Below are positions 27,625 through 36,174 of a stretch of DNA of 64,000 nt, one piece after another. The DNA comes from UBA9611 sp965237595. Lineage in GTDB: Bacteria; Chloroflexota; Dehalococcoidia; Lucifugimonadales; UBA3495. The notes below the pieces were generated by a model. The model ran no database searches. It had not been told where the DNA came from and was given only the letters and a program-made list of their open reading frames with translations. Location: assembly GCA_965237595.1 (NCBI GenBank), contig CBDEFY010000007.1, positions 496,001 to 560,000 of the forward strand. The letters are read 5' to 3'. A program made the position numbers and the translations under genes. Every line of letters begins with the position of its first letter. Within the stretch, counting starts at the first letter, position 1.

Positions 27625-28383
27625 TCAGAGGATCTGAGACAGAAACAGCTTGGTGCGCTCGTGCTGAGGGTTTCCGAATATCTGGTCAGGGGACCCTTCT
27701 TCCACAATCACACCCTCATCGAACATCATCATCCGGTCGGCGACCTCTCTGGCGAAGCCCATTTCATGAGTGATTACAATCATTGTAATGCCCGATGTGG
27801 CCATCTCCCCCATCACGTCCAGCACTTCTTTAATCATCTCTGGGTCCAAAGCAGAGGTCGGCTCGTCGAATAGCATAATCTTCGGCTCCATGGCGAGCGC
27901 GCGGGCGATGGCCACTCGCTGCTGTTGACCGCCGGAAAGCTCGGCGGGATACTTGTCCGCCTGCTCTGCTATACCCACCCGCTCCAGCAGTTCCATAGCC
28001 AGGGTCTCAGCCTGTTTGGTCGGCAACTTGCGAACTTTGATTGGGGCCAGCGTGATGTTGCTCATCACTTTCAGATGGGGAAAGAGGTTGAAGGACTGAA
28101 AGACGATGCCAACATCACGGCGGATAGCGTCTATGTTGCGCGTATCGTTGGTGAGTTCGGTGCCGTCAACGATGATGTCGCCCCGCTGATGCTCCTCGAG
28201 GCGATTGATTGTACGGATGAATGTGGACTTGCCCGAGCCGGACGGTCCGAAGACGACCACCACTTCGCCCCTTTTAATGTTGGTGGTAATGCCGCGCAGA
28301 ACGTGAAAATTGCCGTACCACTTATGCACGTCTCGGCAGATAATGATGTCCTCGGCGTTGATTGATTGTTCGTTCGCAACCAT
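27625..28383 (-). CDS. aapP: General L-amino acid ABC transporter ATPase
   Basis: 252 residues. Walker A GPSGSGKST, Q-loop IVFQSFNLFPHLKVMSNIT, ABC signature LSGGQQQRVAIARALAMEPK, Walker B IMLFDEPTSALDPEMI and switch His in VITHEMGFAREVADR are all present. It has the compact, ~250-residue form of the polar amino-acid ATPases (GlnQ/AapP). Last gene of the four-gene transporter set; it drives uptake of L-amino acids at the inner face of the membrane. Confidence 0.94.
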   Translation of the reverse strand: MVANEQSINAEDIIICRDVHKWYGNFHVLRGITTNIKRGEVVVVFGPSGSGKSTFIRTINRLEEHQRGDIIVDGTELTNDTRNIDAIRRDVGIVFQSFNLFPHLKVMSNITLAPIKVRKLPTKQAETLAMELLERVGIAEQADKYPAELSGGQQQRVAIARALAMEPKIMLFDEPTSALDPEMIKEVLDVMGEMATSGITMIVITHEMGFAREVADRMMMFDEGVIVEEGSPDQIFGNPQHERTKLFLSQIL

Positions 28384-28442
28384 AATAACCTCTGTAAAAC
28401 CTGCAGAACTACCCCGTCAGATCGTCCAATGTTGCATCGTGA

Positions 28443-29693
28443 TTACCGTTCACCCACGCCCAGGTGCTGCTCGACCCGTCTACTCACGGTGGACATGGTG
28501 TAGGTGAAGACCCAGAATATCAGCGCCAGGAAGATGAACAACTCCTTCGCGCTGGCTAGATATTCGGGGTTGCCCTGAATGAACGCCCGGCTGATCTCCA
28601 CCACGTCGAGCATGCCGATGATGTACACCAAACTGGTGTCTTTGAACAGCGATATGAATTGACCCACGATGGGGGAAATGACGTTGCGGATGGCCTGGGG
28701 CAACGAAATATATAACATGGTCTGCCAGCCAGGCAGTCCCAGCGCCCGGGCCGCCTCAGCCTGACCAGGGCGCAACGATTGAAGCCCGCCACGGATGTTT
28801 TCCGCCATGTAGGCCGAGCTGAATAGGGTAATCACGATGGCGGCGCGCATTAGCGAGTTTTGGGGGAAGTCTTCCGGAAACGCCAGCGGCACCAGCACTT
28901 GGGACATGAATAGCAGGGTGATTAGAGGCACTCCACGGAATGTCTCAATGAACACAATGCAAAGCAGCTTCAAGACCTGCAGTTCGCTGCGGCGTCCCAA
29001 CGCCAATGCGATTCCAATGGGAAAACTGAGCCCGATGCCGGCGATCGCTAAAAGCAGGTTGAGCATCATCCCGCCCCAGAAGATCACCAACACCGGTTGC
29101 AATAACGGCACACCAGGTATCCCCCGCAGCAACACCAGGGTCAACAAAAAAGCAGTTACGCTCAGGATGGCAATCCAGTAACCGGTGCCAAACCGGGTGT
29201 AGCGGGCAAGCGACCACCCCACCGCCAGCGCAGGCAGGTTTGCCAGCAGTAACAGGCGCACGTCCAGACCCATCTGGCTCAGGCCATATGGCAGAAAGGC
29301 GAATGCCGCCGCTACCCCACCTAGGGTCAAGGCGATGCGCTTCGTGAGGCCGCCACCGGCAATCTGCCACGCCATCCCCAGCAGGATGGTCACCAGCAGC
29401 AGGGCCGCCTGGGGCCTCCAGAAGCAGTTCTGTCCCGGACACGCGGCTTCGATGTTGTACTGGCCGATCATGATCCGGCCACCGAGGGTAGAAATGACTG
29501 ACCAGTCGGCCTTGAGAAGTACCCAGCCCAGCCCGAACCATAGGGCCAACCCCAGAACGATAACCGCCATGACCGTCAACGCGCTGTTGTGCCAGGCGCT
29601 GAACAGGTTAAGGCGCATCCAGCCCACCACGCCCGTCTCGAAGCGAGGCGGCGGCAATATCGGTGCGGCCATGAGGTTAGAATCGGTCGACAT
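28443..29693 (-). CDS. aapM: General L-amino acid ABC transporter permease
   Basis: 416 residues with the long N-terminal extension of AapM proteins and about eight membrane segments. Cys-containing external loop NIEAACPGQNCFWRPQAALL is characteristic. The EAA-type loop that contacts the ATPase reads QAEAARALGLPGWQTMLYIS. It ends in the usual LPQAIRNVISPIVGQFISLF stretch. It is separated from the partner permease by three bases, so the two are coupled. Confidence 0.92.
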   Translation of the reverse strand: MSTDSNLMAAPILPPPRFETGVVGWMRLNLFSAWHNSALTVMAVIVLGLALWFGLGWVLLKADWSVISTLGGRIMIGQYNIEAACPGQNCFWRPQAALLLVTILLGMAWQIAGGGLTKRIALTLGGVAAAFAFLPYGLSQMGLDVRLLLLANLPALAVGWSLARYTRFGTGYWIAILSVTAFLLTLVLLRGIPGVPLLQPVLVIFWGGMMLNLLLAIAGIGLSFPIGIALALGRRSELQVLKLLCIVFIETFRGVPLITLLFMSQVLVPLAFPEDFPQNSLMRAAIVITLFSSAYMAENIRGGLQSLRPGQAEAARALGLPGWQTMLYISLPQAIRNVISPIVGQFISLFKDTSLVYIIGMLDVVEISRAFIQGNPEYLASAKELFIFLALIFWVFTYTMSTVSRRVEQHLGVGER

Positions 29694-29696
29694 ACC

Positions 29697-30902
29697 TTAG
29701 GTCCCGGTGAAACGTATGTGCCGGTTGTACAGATTTCCAATCAGAGAGAAAGTCAGGCTCATTGCGAGATAAGCCGCCATAATCATGATGAATATGGACA
29801 CAGCCGGAGCGGTCTGAGTCATCGTCTTGGCCACATTGGTCAGGTCTGAATATCCAATGGCGCCCGCCAGACTGCTGTTTTTGGTGAGATTCAAGTATTG
29901 GCTGATCAGCGGGGGCACGATGACCCGCAGGGCCTGGGGGAAGGTGACGTTGCGCAGAGTCCCCATTGCCGACATGCCCACCGCCCGGGATGCTTCCGTC
30001 TGCCCCCGGCCGACCGACTGGACACCGGCCCGAACGATTTCGGCGATGAAAGACGCCGTATACGTCACCAGTCCGACCAGCAGCGCAATCATCCCGCCCG
30101 GGGCCGTAAAGCCCCCGGAGATCCGGCCGAAAGTGCCCTGCGGCTCCGGTTGCGACATGAAGAAGGGGGCTCCATCGCCGGCAATGCTCAAGACCAGCCA
30201 TGAAACGGCGCCGATGACTACGACGGCGGCGAATCCCATCGCTAGAGGATAGGACGCCACTCCAGTATCCATTTCCCGCCGTGTCAACCAGCGCCGGACG
30301 GCCCAACCGATGATAACCGCTACCACCACCGTCAACACCCACGTTGTCGCGAGACCGGGGCTGTTGGCGGACGGCCAGGGCAACGATATGCCGGCGTTGT
30401 TGATGTAGAGCCGTTGGGAGATTACGTATCCTTCCCGTACCGGCGGCAGCACAAGCACGATATAGAACCAGAAGAACAGGTGGACCAACAAGGGCACGTT
30501 CCGGAAGACCTCGATGTACACCAACGCCGCCTTGGCAATGAGCCAGTTGCCCGACATGCGGGAGACACCCACGATGATTCCAAGCACGGTCGCTAGGATT
30601 ACCCCGACGACGGAAACGATTATGGTGTTGGTGGCTGCGACTATGAAGGCGTAGAGGAAGGTATCGGAGGACTCGTAGTCCAGAAAATGCTGCCCGATGG
30701 GGGTCTGATATTCCCGGGAAAGAAAATTGAATCCGTAGGGTATGTCCCGGTCCTGTATCGCGTTGCCGATATTGACGAAGAACCAGCTGACCAAGACCAC
30801 AACTAGGACGCCGGACGCAATCTGCGAAGCCCATTGGATGATGTAGACATTCCGCCAGATCGGAACGCCTTGGTAGGATAGATATCGCGGTATCATTGCC
30901 AT
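29697..30902 (-). CDS. aapQ: General L-amino acid ABC transporter permease
   Basis: 401 residues. IQDRDIPYGFNFLSREYQTP is the AapQ signature, followed by TNTIIVSVVGVILATVLGII, FRNVPLLVHLFFWFYIVLVL and the EAA loop RGQTEASRAVGMSAMGTLRN. About eight membrane segments. It pairs with AapM to form the channel for general L-amino acids. The upstream gap to the receptor gene is 169 bp. Confidence 0.92.
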   Translation of the reverse strand: MAMIPRYLSYQGVPIWRNVYIIQWASQIASGVLVVVLVSWFFVNIGNAIQDRDIPYGFNFLSREYQTPIGQHFLDYESSDTFLYAFIVAATNTIIVSVVGVILATVLGIIVGVSRMSGNWLIAKAALVYIEVFRNVPLLVHLFFWFYIVLVLPPVREGYVISQRLYINNAGISLPWPSANSPGLATTWVLTVVVAVIIGWAVRRWLTRREMDTGVASYPLAMGFAAVVVIGAVSWLVLSIAGDGAPFFMSQPEPQGTFGRISGGFTAPGGMIALLVGLVTYTASFIAEIVRAGVQSVGRGQTEASRAVGMSAMGTLRNVTFPQALRVIVPPLISQYLNLTKNSSLAGAIGYSDLTNVAKTMTQTAPAVSIFIMIMAAYLAMSLTFSLIGNLYNRHIRFTGT

Positions 30903-30993
30903 GGTGGCCTAGCGAAGCTCCCCGGAGGCGCCTGAGTCGTCGGTTGATTCTAGCGGATTGCCGAAGGATTGCCTCGGGTGTATCCCGTATCAA

Positions 30994-31033
30994 TAAAAGG
31001 AGGGGTCGACGATGTGCCAGCCGCCCCTTTTGA
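30994..31033 (-). terminator. Imperfect hairpin between receptor and permease genes
   Basis: AAAAGGAGGGG and GCCGCCCCTTTT can pair with one bulge. Placed between aapJ and aapQ, it could lower expression of the downstream membrane proteins relative to the receptor, as is common in ABC operons. No strong U-tract follows on the minus strand. Confidence 0.35.
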
Positions 31034-31071
31034 TGCTCTAAGTTGTATCGCGCCTGACTATCCGACGATAG

Positions 31072-32172
31072 CTACCTCAGGGGCGCGGCATAAATCTGAC
31101 CACCCTTGGGGCAGTCGGTGCAGGTTGCGTCGGCCCACAGGGCGTTGCGTCCGTTTTCCCTGGGCAGGTTGATGCCGCCGGGGCCCAGGTTGCGGTCGTA
31201 AATCTCGCCGTAGTTGCCAACGGCGCGAAGTACGTCTTGCGCCGCGGTCTGGCTGATGCCCAAGCTCTCCTGGCCATAGGAACCCTCAAACCCCAGTAGG
31301 CGGTCAACCTTGGTGTCGCCCGTTGCGGAGGAGGGTACGCTGCCGGAGGTAACGCCAAAGGCCTCACCGTAGATGAGGATGGCCATCACCGTTTTCACGA
31401 CGTCGAACCATTGATCGTCCCCGTGGGGGACGACTGGACCCAGAGGCTCTTCAGAGATGGTTTCCGGCAGAATGACGTGATTTTCCCTGTTGCTAAAGGC
31501 ACTGCCCAGCGCGGCGAGTTGAGAGCGGTCGTTGGTGAAGGCGTCACACTGCCCGCTGGTGTAAGAGGCAACCACCGCATCTGTGTCTTCGAATGTCAGC
31601 GCCGAGATGTTGAGGTTGTTCTGGTTGGAGAAGTCCTGCAGGTTCAACTCCGTGGTGGTGCCTTGAGTGACACAGACTGTTGCGTCTTTAAGGTCCAGCG
31701 CACTGGATATGCCCAAAGATTTGTTGACCATGAACCCCTGGCCATCATAGAACATGGTCTGGACGTAATTTCCCCACTGAGCGTCGCGAGACGTCGTCCA
31801 TGTAACGGTGCGGACCAGCAGGTCCACCTCGCCCGACTGGATGGTCGGCCCGCGCTCAGGTGCCGTGATAAAGCGAATCTCGATGGCGTTAGAGTCGCCC
31901 AACACCGCAGTGGCCACCGCGCGGCAGAGGTCAATGTCAAAGCCCACATTGTTGCCGGACGCGTCCAGGGAACCGTAACCCGGAACATCGTTGCGACTGG
32001 CGCAGATGAGTTTGCCCCGGTCCTTAACTTCTTGGAGCCTGTCGCCGGTTACCTGCCCAGCGGCTGCCTGGCTGGCGTCATCATCGTCGTCCCCACAGGC
32101 GACTGCCAGCATTAATAGCAGCAACAACAAGCTCGGGATAAGCAAGATAAATTTGATTCGCATACTTTTCAC
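31072..32172 (-). CDS. aapJ: General L-amino acid ABC transporter substrate-binding lipoprotein
   Basis: 366 residues. A lipoprotein signal (LLLLLLMLAVACGDDDDDAS, lipobox LAVAC) is followed by an acidic tether. The AapJ body reads VKDRGKLICASRNDVPGYGS, GFDIDLCRAVATAVLGD, VTWTTSRDAQWGNYVQTMFY and FTNDRSQLAAL. It delivers L-amino acids to the AapQM channel. It is the first gene of the minus-strand set and the promoter should lie just above 32172. Confidence 0.92.
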   Translation of the reverse strand: MKSMRIKFILLIPSLLLLLLMLAVACGDDDDDASQAAAGQVTGDRLQEVKDRGKLICASRNDVPGYGSLDASGNNVGFDIDLCRAVATAVLGDSNAIEIRFITAPERGPTIQSGEVDLLVRTVTWTTSRDAQWGNYVQTMFYDGQGFMVNKSLGISSALDLKDATVCVTQGTTTELNLQDFSNQNNLNISALTFEDTDAVVASYTSGQCDAFTNDRSQLAALGSAFSNRENHVILPETISEEPLGPVVPHGDDQWFDVVKTVMAILIYGEAFGVTSGSVPSSATGDTKVDRLLGFEGSYGQESLGISQTAAQDVLRAVGNYGEIYDRNLGPGGINLPRENGRNALWADATCTDCPKGGQIYAAPLR

Positions 32173-32327
32173 TTTTCCCTCGTCGGGCTTGAATCACTTG
32201 GCCGGAATTTCAACAATGGACGACCAGGAATCCGCCCCAATTTATAGCGGAATGGATTTTGAAAGTCAAGCTAATATACTCGTTCGCTATATACGAAACA
32301 GTTGGGTCGGGACCAGATAATCGCAGT

Positions 32328-33611
32328 CTAAAACTCTCCTTCCAGCCGGTTGATTACCAGGCCGGTGGGCAACTTGGGGAAGAAGAAGGTCGACTTGCGG
32401 GGCAGCCGCTGTCCGCCGCCCACGATGCTCTCGAAGGCGTCCAGCGGGAAGGGCTTCAGCAAGAAGGCCATCTGCAATCCGCCATTCTTGGCGCGGTCAA
32501 CGGCCTCTTGGTGGTCGTGGATGAACCCCAGGTGGTCCAGGGTGGCGTCACCCAGTTCCGGCCGCAGCACCTGCTCCTCCAGCACCCAAGCCTCTGAACC
32601 GGAAAGAGCGCCCCAGTCCGGGCCAACGGCCGAGTCCTTCAGCGTAAGCAGCTTGGCGCCTTTCTCGTCAACCGATGCCAACAGTCTCCGGTCCGCGCCC
32701 AGCCGGGTCACCTGTTCCACCAGGGCTTCAGCGTCGCCCGAGACCGGCTCCGAATCGAACAGCTCGTCCAGTCTGGCTTTGATGTTGCCCAGCTTTCCCT
32801 CGGGGACGCCGTCCAGTGTGCGGTGGTAGCCCAACACCACCAGTCCTGGGTCGTCGAAGCCAATCAGGGTCATCATCACGAAATTGTGGGCCAAGTTGCT
32901 CGCCTTGGCCCCGTCGTTTTCGGCGTGGCGGTCCAACTGGTACTGCCTGGCCGCCTCGTAGCGGTGATGGCCGTCGGCCAGGTAGATGGGGCGGCCCGCG
33001 AAAAACTCTTTTATCTGGCCCTGCACGCCCGGACCGGAGATGCGCCACAGGGCGGTGGCGCTGCCCGACTCGTCTTTGGCGTCCACCTCCGGCGGGCCGC
33101 TCATCACCTGCTTGAACACCCGGTCCAGCTCGCCTCCCGCGTCGCGGTAGAGCGACATGATGGGGCTGATGTTGGCGGATAGGGACTCCATCAGCAACAC
33201 CCGGTCGCGGATGGCCGGGGCTTCGGTGTACTCGTGGGGCAGCACCTGCCGCGCCTGGTAGTCCTCCAAGCCCACCGAGGCGATGAGTCCCAAGCGCACC
33301 ATGTCCTTGCCAGCCAGGGGGAAGCTGTGTCGCATCAGGTAGTAGCAGGGTTCAGGATCCTGCCGCAGCACCCCGTCCCGCATCCAGGTGTCGAACAGCC
33401 CGGAGGTCTCGGCGTATTGTTCTTTGACCGAGGCATTCCAGTCCAGACCCTCACCGGCCTCCAGGTGGATCACGTTGTACTGGCTCCGGCGCTTGAGGGC
33501 CTCCTGGGTCTCTGGGGTAATCATGTCGTAGGGAGGGCACAATACCGAGGCCAGGTCGCCCACTGCGTTCGGGTTGTACCGCCATCCCCTAAAAGGTCTC
33601 ACCGTTGCCAT
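32328..33611 (-). CDS. DUF1015-family protein
   Basis: 427 residues from the ATG at 33611 (AGGTGG just upstream; a GTG at 33620 is possible). It starts MATVRPFRGWRYNPNAVGDL, then LCPPYDMITPETQEALKRRS and IYLADGHHRYEAARQYQ, the markers of DUF1015. The DGHHR motif resembles ParB-type nucleotide-binding folds, but the reaction is unsettled to my knowledge. Stand-alone gene between the amino-acid transporter and the arginine block, transcribed away from argJ. Confidence 0.88.
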   Translation of the reverse strand: MATVRPFRGWRYNPNAVGDLASVLCPPYDMITPETQEALKRRSQYNVIHLEAGEGLDWNASVKEQYAETSGLFDTWMRDGVLRQDPEPCYYLMRHSFPLAGKDMVRLGLIASVGLEDYQARQVLPHEYTEAPAIRDRVLLMESLSANISPIMSLYRDAGGELDRVFKQVMSGPPEVDAKDESGSATALWRISGPGVQGQIKEFFAGRPIYLADGHHRYEAARQYQLDRHAENDGAKASNLAHNFVMMTLIGFDDPGLVVLGYHRTLDGVPEGKLGNIKARLDELFDSEPVSGDAEALVEQVTRLGADRRLLASVDEKGAKLLTLKDSAVGPDWGALSGSEAWVLEEQVLRPELGDATLDHLGFIHDHQEAVDRAKNGGLQMAFLLKPFPLDAFESIVGGGQRLPRKSTFFFPKLPTGLVINRLEGEF

Positions 33612-33769
33612 TCTTACCACCTACTGTCAATGAAGGGGCGTACCACTGCCATTCTGCCCGCTTGCTTGCGAAAATTATGCCCGATTATCAAGCCAGAATT
33701 ACCAGGCCCGATTATAGGCGCGCCACCACGGCCAGTCCACAGGCCTGGGCTGGGGTGGCGAGGCCCGTG

Positions 33770-33797
33770 TTGGGTCTCCTTGGTCTTGTGATATACT
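33770..33797 (+). promoter_or_regulatory. Candidate sigma-70-type promoter of argJ
   Basis: TTGGGT at 33770-33775, 16-base spacer, TATACT at 33792-33797, about 57 bases before the argJ ATG. Matches the consensus in most positions; no arginine-repressor box was recognised. Confidence 0.45.
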
Positions 33798-33853
33798 CGG
33801 TCATTGCTCAGGCACGGATATAGACCAGACATAACCAGAGAGGAAAGTAGCCT

Positions 33854-35074
33854 ATGTCCGGCCCAATCACCCACATAGACGGCGGCACAATAACGACCGC
33901 CCGAGGCTTCCGCGCCGGGGGCACCTACGTGGGCATCAAGACCTACTCCGAAGACAAGATGGACATGGGGATGCTCTTATCAGATACCCCATGTTCCGCG
34001 GCAGGAGTGTTCACCAAGAGCACCCTGGTGTCTCCATCGGTGACCGTGAACCGGGAGACCATCGCGGCAGGGGCGCCGGTTAGGGGACTGGTGGTCAATT
34101 CGGGCATCGCGAATGCGGGTGTGGGTGAGCAGGGCTATATCGACGCCAAGGAGATGGCCGCCGTGGCCGCCGCTGGATTGGGCGTGAAGCCCGAAGAGGT
34201 AATGGTCTTCAGCACCGGCGTTATCGGTGTTGAACTGCCCATGACATTGATCAAGAAAGGTGTCGACGAGATTCAACTCGCGGAAGACGGCGGCAACGCA
34301 CTGGCCCGGGCCATGATGACCACCGACACCCACACCAAGGAAGCCGGCGTTTCGGTCAACCTGGGCGGCGCCGAGATCAATATCTGCGGCGTGGCCAAGG
34401 GCTCGGGGATGATTCACCCAAATATGGCGACCATGCTCTGCTTCGTGGCCACCGACGCCGCAGTGGAGCAGGACTTCCTGCGCTCCATACTGCCCGCCGC
34501 CGCCGATACCACTCTGAACATGCTGGACATCGACGGCGACACCAGCACCAACGACAGCCTGGTGGTCCTGGCAAATGGGGCCGCAGGCAACACTCCCATC
34601 ACCGCCGGAACCGCCGACGCCGACGCGTTCAAAGATGCCCTGACTGAGGTCTTGGTCCAGTTGACCCGTCAGTTGGCCCAGGACGGGGAAGGAGCGACTC
34701 GCTTGGTGGTGGCCGAGGTCCGGGGCGCCCGGAACATTGCGGACGCCCGGATGGCGGCCAAGACCATTACCTCATCGCTGTTGGTCAAATCGGCAGTGTA
34801 TGGGGCAGACCCCAACTGGGGCCGGTTGATTATGGCGCTGGGCCGCAGCGGGGCCGAGACCGTAGAGCCAAAGATTGATTTGTACATCAACGGTGTTTGC
34901 ATCATGGAAGGCGGCAGACCAGTGCCCTTCCACCGGGATGCCGTGGTCGCGCTGATGCGTGGCGACGAGGTTACATTCGGGGTTAATTTGAACCTTTCGG
35001 ACGGTCAGGCTACGGCATGGGGCTGCGACCTCACCGAAGAATACGTGGTTATCAACAGTGCCTACACCACTTAA
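33854..35074 (+). CDS. argJ: Bifunctional glutamate N-acetyltransferase/amino-acid acetyltransferase
   Basis: 406 residues. GVAKGSGMIHPNMATMLCFV contains the self-cleavage and nucleophile Thr motif (HPNMATML). LVVNSGIANAGVGEQGY and SSLLVKSAVYGADPNWGRLI are further ArgJ signatures. The precursor cleaves itself into alpha and beta chains and recycles the acetyl group from N-acetylornithine to glutamate. It heads the arginine block (argJ-argB-UPF0182-argD-hicBA-argG). No argC, argF or argH is visible here. Confidence 0.96.
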   Translation: MSGPITHIDGGTITTARGFRAGGTYVGIKTYSEDKMDMGMLLSDTPCSAAGVFTKSTLVSPSVTVNRETIAAGAPVRGLVVNSGIANAGVGEQGYIDAKEMAAVAAAGLGVKPEEVMVFSTGVIGVELPMTLIKKGVDEIQLAEDGGNALARAMMTTDTHTKEAGVSVNLGGAEINICGVAKGSGMIHPNMATMLCFVATDAAVEQDFLRSILPAAADTTLNMLDIDGDTSTNDSLVVLANGAAGNTPITAGTADADAFKDALTEVLVQLTRQLAQDGEGATRLVVAEVRGARNIADARMAAKTITSSLLVKSAVYGADPNWGRLIMALGRSGAETVEPKIDLYINGVCIMEGGRPVPFHRDAVVALMRGDEVTFGVNLNLSDGQATAWGCDLTEEYVVINSAYTT

Positions 35075-35296
35075 CCTTGCGTCTATCCCAAGCGCCGGCT
35101 CAAACACCGGTTCGCGTTACCGTAGGCTACGTCCAATTTCGGAGTAAATATTCGGGCGTGGGACGGGCGTACCCAATTGCAATGCCAACGGCAGTCCGAT
35201 CGTTTTTTCAGGCAGCTTCTATGGCCCCTTTTCTGGGTCCCTCACCCGCAGCCTCTTCCACACCCTTTGACCCCTATCTTGATTTGAGTTTTTTAT

Positions 35297-36133
35297 ATGG
35301 AGGAAGGAGTGCCGGGCCATCCGATAGTTGTGAAAATCGGTGGCAGCACCCTGGGAAGTCACGACACCAGCCTTAGGGACCTGGTCCAGTTGCAGGAGGA
35401 AGGGCAGGAAGTGGTTGTGGTCCATGGCGGCGGGAATGTGATCTCACAGTGGATGCAGCGCCAAGGTCTGGCGCCTCAGTTCGTGGGCGGCTTGCGGGTT
35501 ACCGACGCGCCTAGCTTGGAAATAGTGGTGGCCGTACTCACCGGTTTGATTAACAAGGAACTGGTCTCGCTGATGAACGAATTTGGCGGCCGGTCGGTGG
35601 GCCTCAGCGGCATCGACGGCTGCATGGTCGAAGCCAAAATCGGCAACCCGGAACTGGGGTTTGTCGGCGAGGTGACCAACGTGAACGGCGAGCTGCTCAG
35701 GGCCCTGCTGGACAGCGGGTTTATACCCATAATCGCCCCCCTTGGCATCCACGTGCGCGACGGCTCTGAGCATGCCGGTAGTCCCCTGAACATCAACGGC
35801 GACACGGTCGCGGGGGAACTGGCCCATGCGCTGGAGGCCGAGCAGCTTATCTTCCTGACCGACGTTACCGGCGTTATGGACGGCGGAGGCCGCGTCATAC
35901 GGCGGCTGGACCGGCGGCGGGCTAACATCCTCTTCAACTCCGGCGTGATCCAGGGTGGCATGATTCCGAAACTGTCCGCCTGCCTGAGGGCCTTGGAACG
36001 CTCGCCCTTAGCCAATATCATTGATGGGCGGCAGCCCAATGCGCTGCTGGACTGTGTGCGGGGCAGGTCGTCTGGGACCACTATTGTTAGGGGCTCCGGT
36101 GTCGACGACTTCGGCAGAGCGAGCAGACCGTGA
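35297..36133 (+). CDS. argB: Acetylglutamate kinase
   Basis: About 278 residues. IVVKIGGSTLGSHDTSLRDL starts the amino-acid kinase fold, then VVVVHGGGNVISQWMQRQGL (glutamate-binding GGG), FGGRSVGLSGIDGCMVEAKI, SPLNINGDTVAGELAHALEA and IFLTDVTGVMD. It phosphorylates N-acetylglutamate in the second step of arginine synthesis. The ATG at 35297 sits just in front of GGAGGAAGGA; a GTG at 35309 directly after this Shine-Dalgarno sequence may be the true start. 222 bp separate it from argJ. Confidence 0.94.
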   Translation: MEEGVPGHPIVVKIGGSTLGSHDTSLRDLVQLQEEGQEVVVVHGGGNVISQWMQRQGLAPQFVGGLRVTDAPSLEIVVAVLTGLINKELVSLMNEFGGRSVGLSGIDGCMVEAKIGNPELGFVGEVTNVNGELLRALLDSGFIPIIAPLGIHVRDGSEHAGSPLNINGDTVAGELAHALEAEQLIFLTDVTGVMDGGGRVIRRLDRRRANILFNSGVIQGGMIPKLSACLRALERSPLANIIDGRQPNALLDCVRGRSSGTTIVRGSGVDDFGRASRP

Positions 36134-36174
36134 TTTTCGGCCCCACCCGCTGTCCCCGGGGCGTTGCATAGAAT

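Noticed and set aside
29677..30993. 438-codon minus-strand frame in another phase across aapQ
   Set aside because: Arg/His/Gly-rich and without membrane segments, whereas the aapQ frame is clearly a permease.
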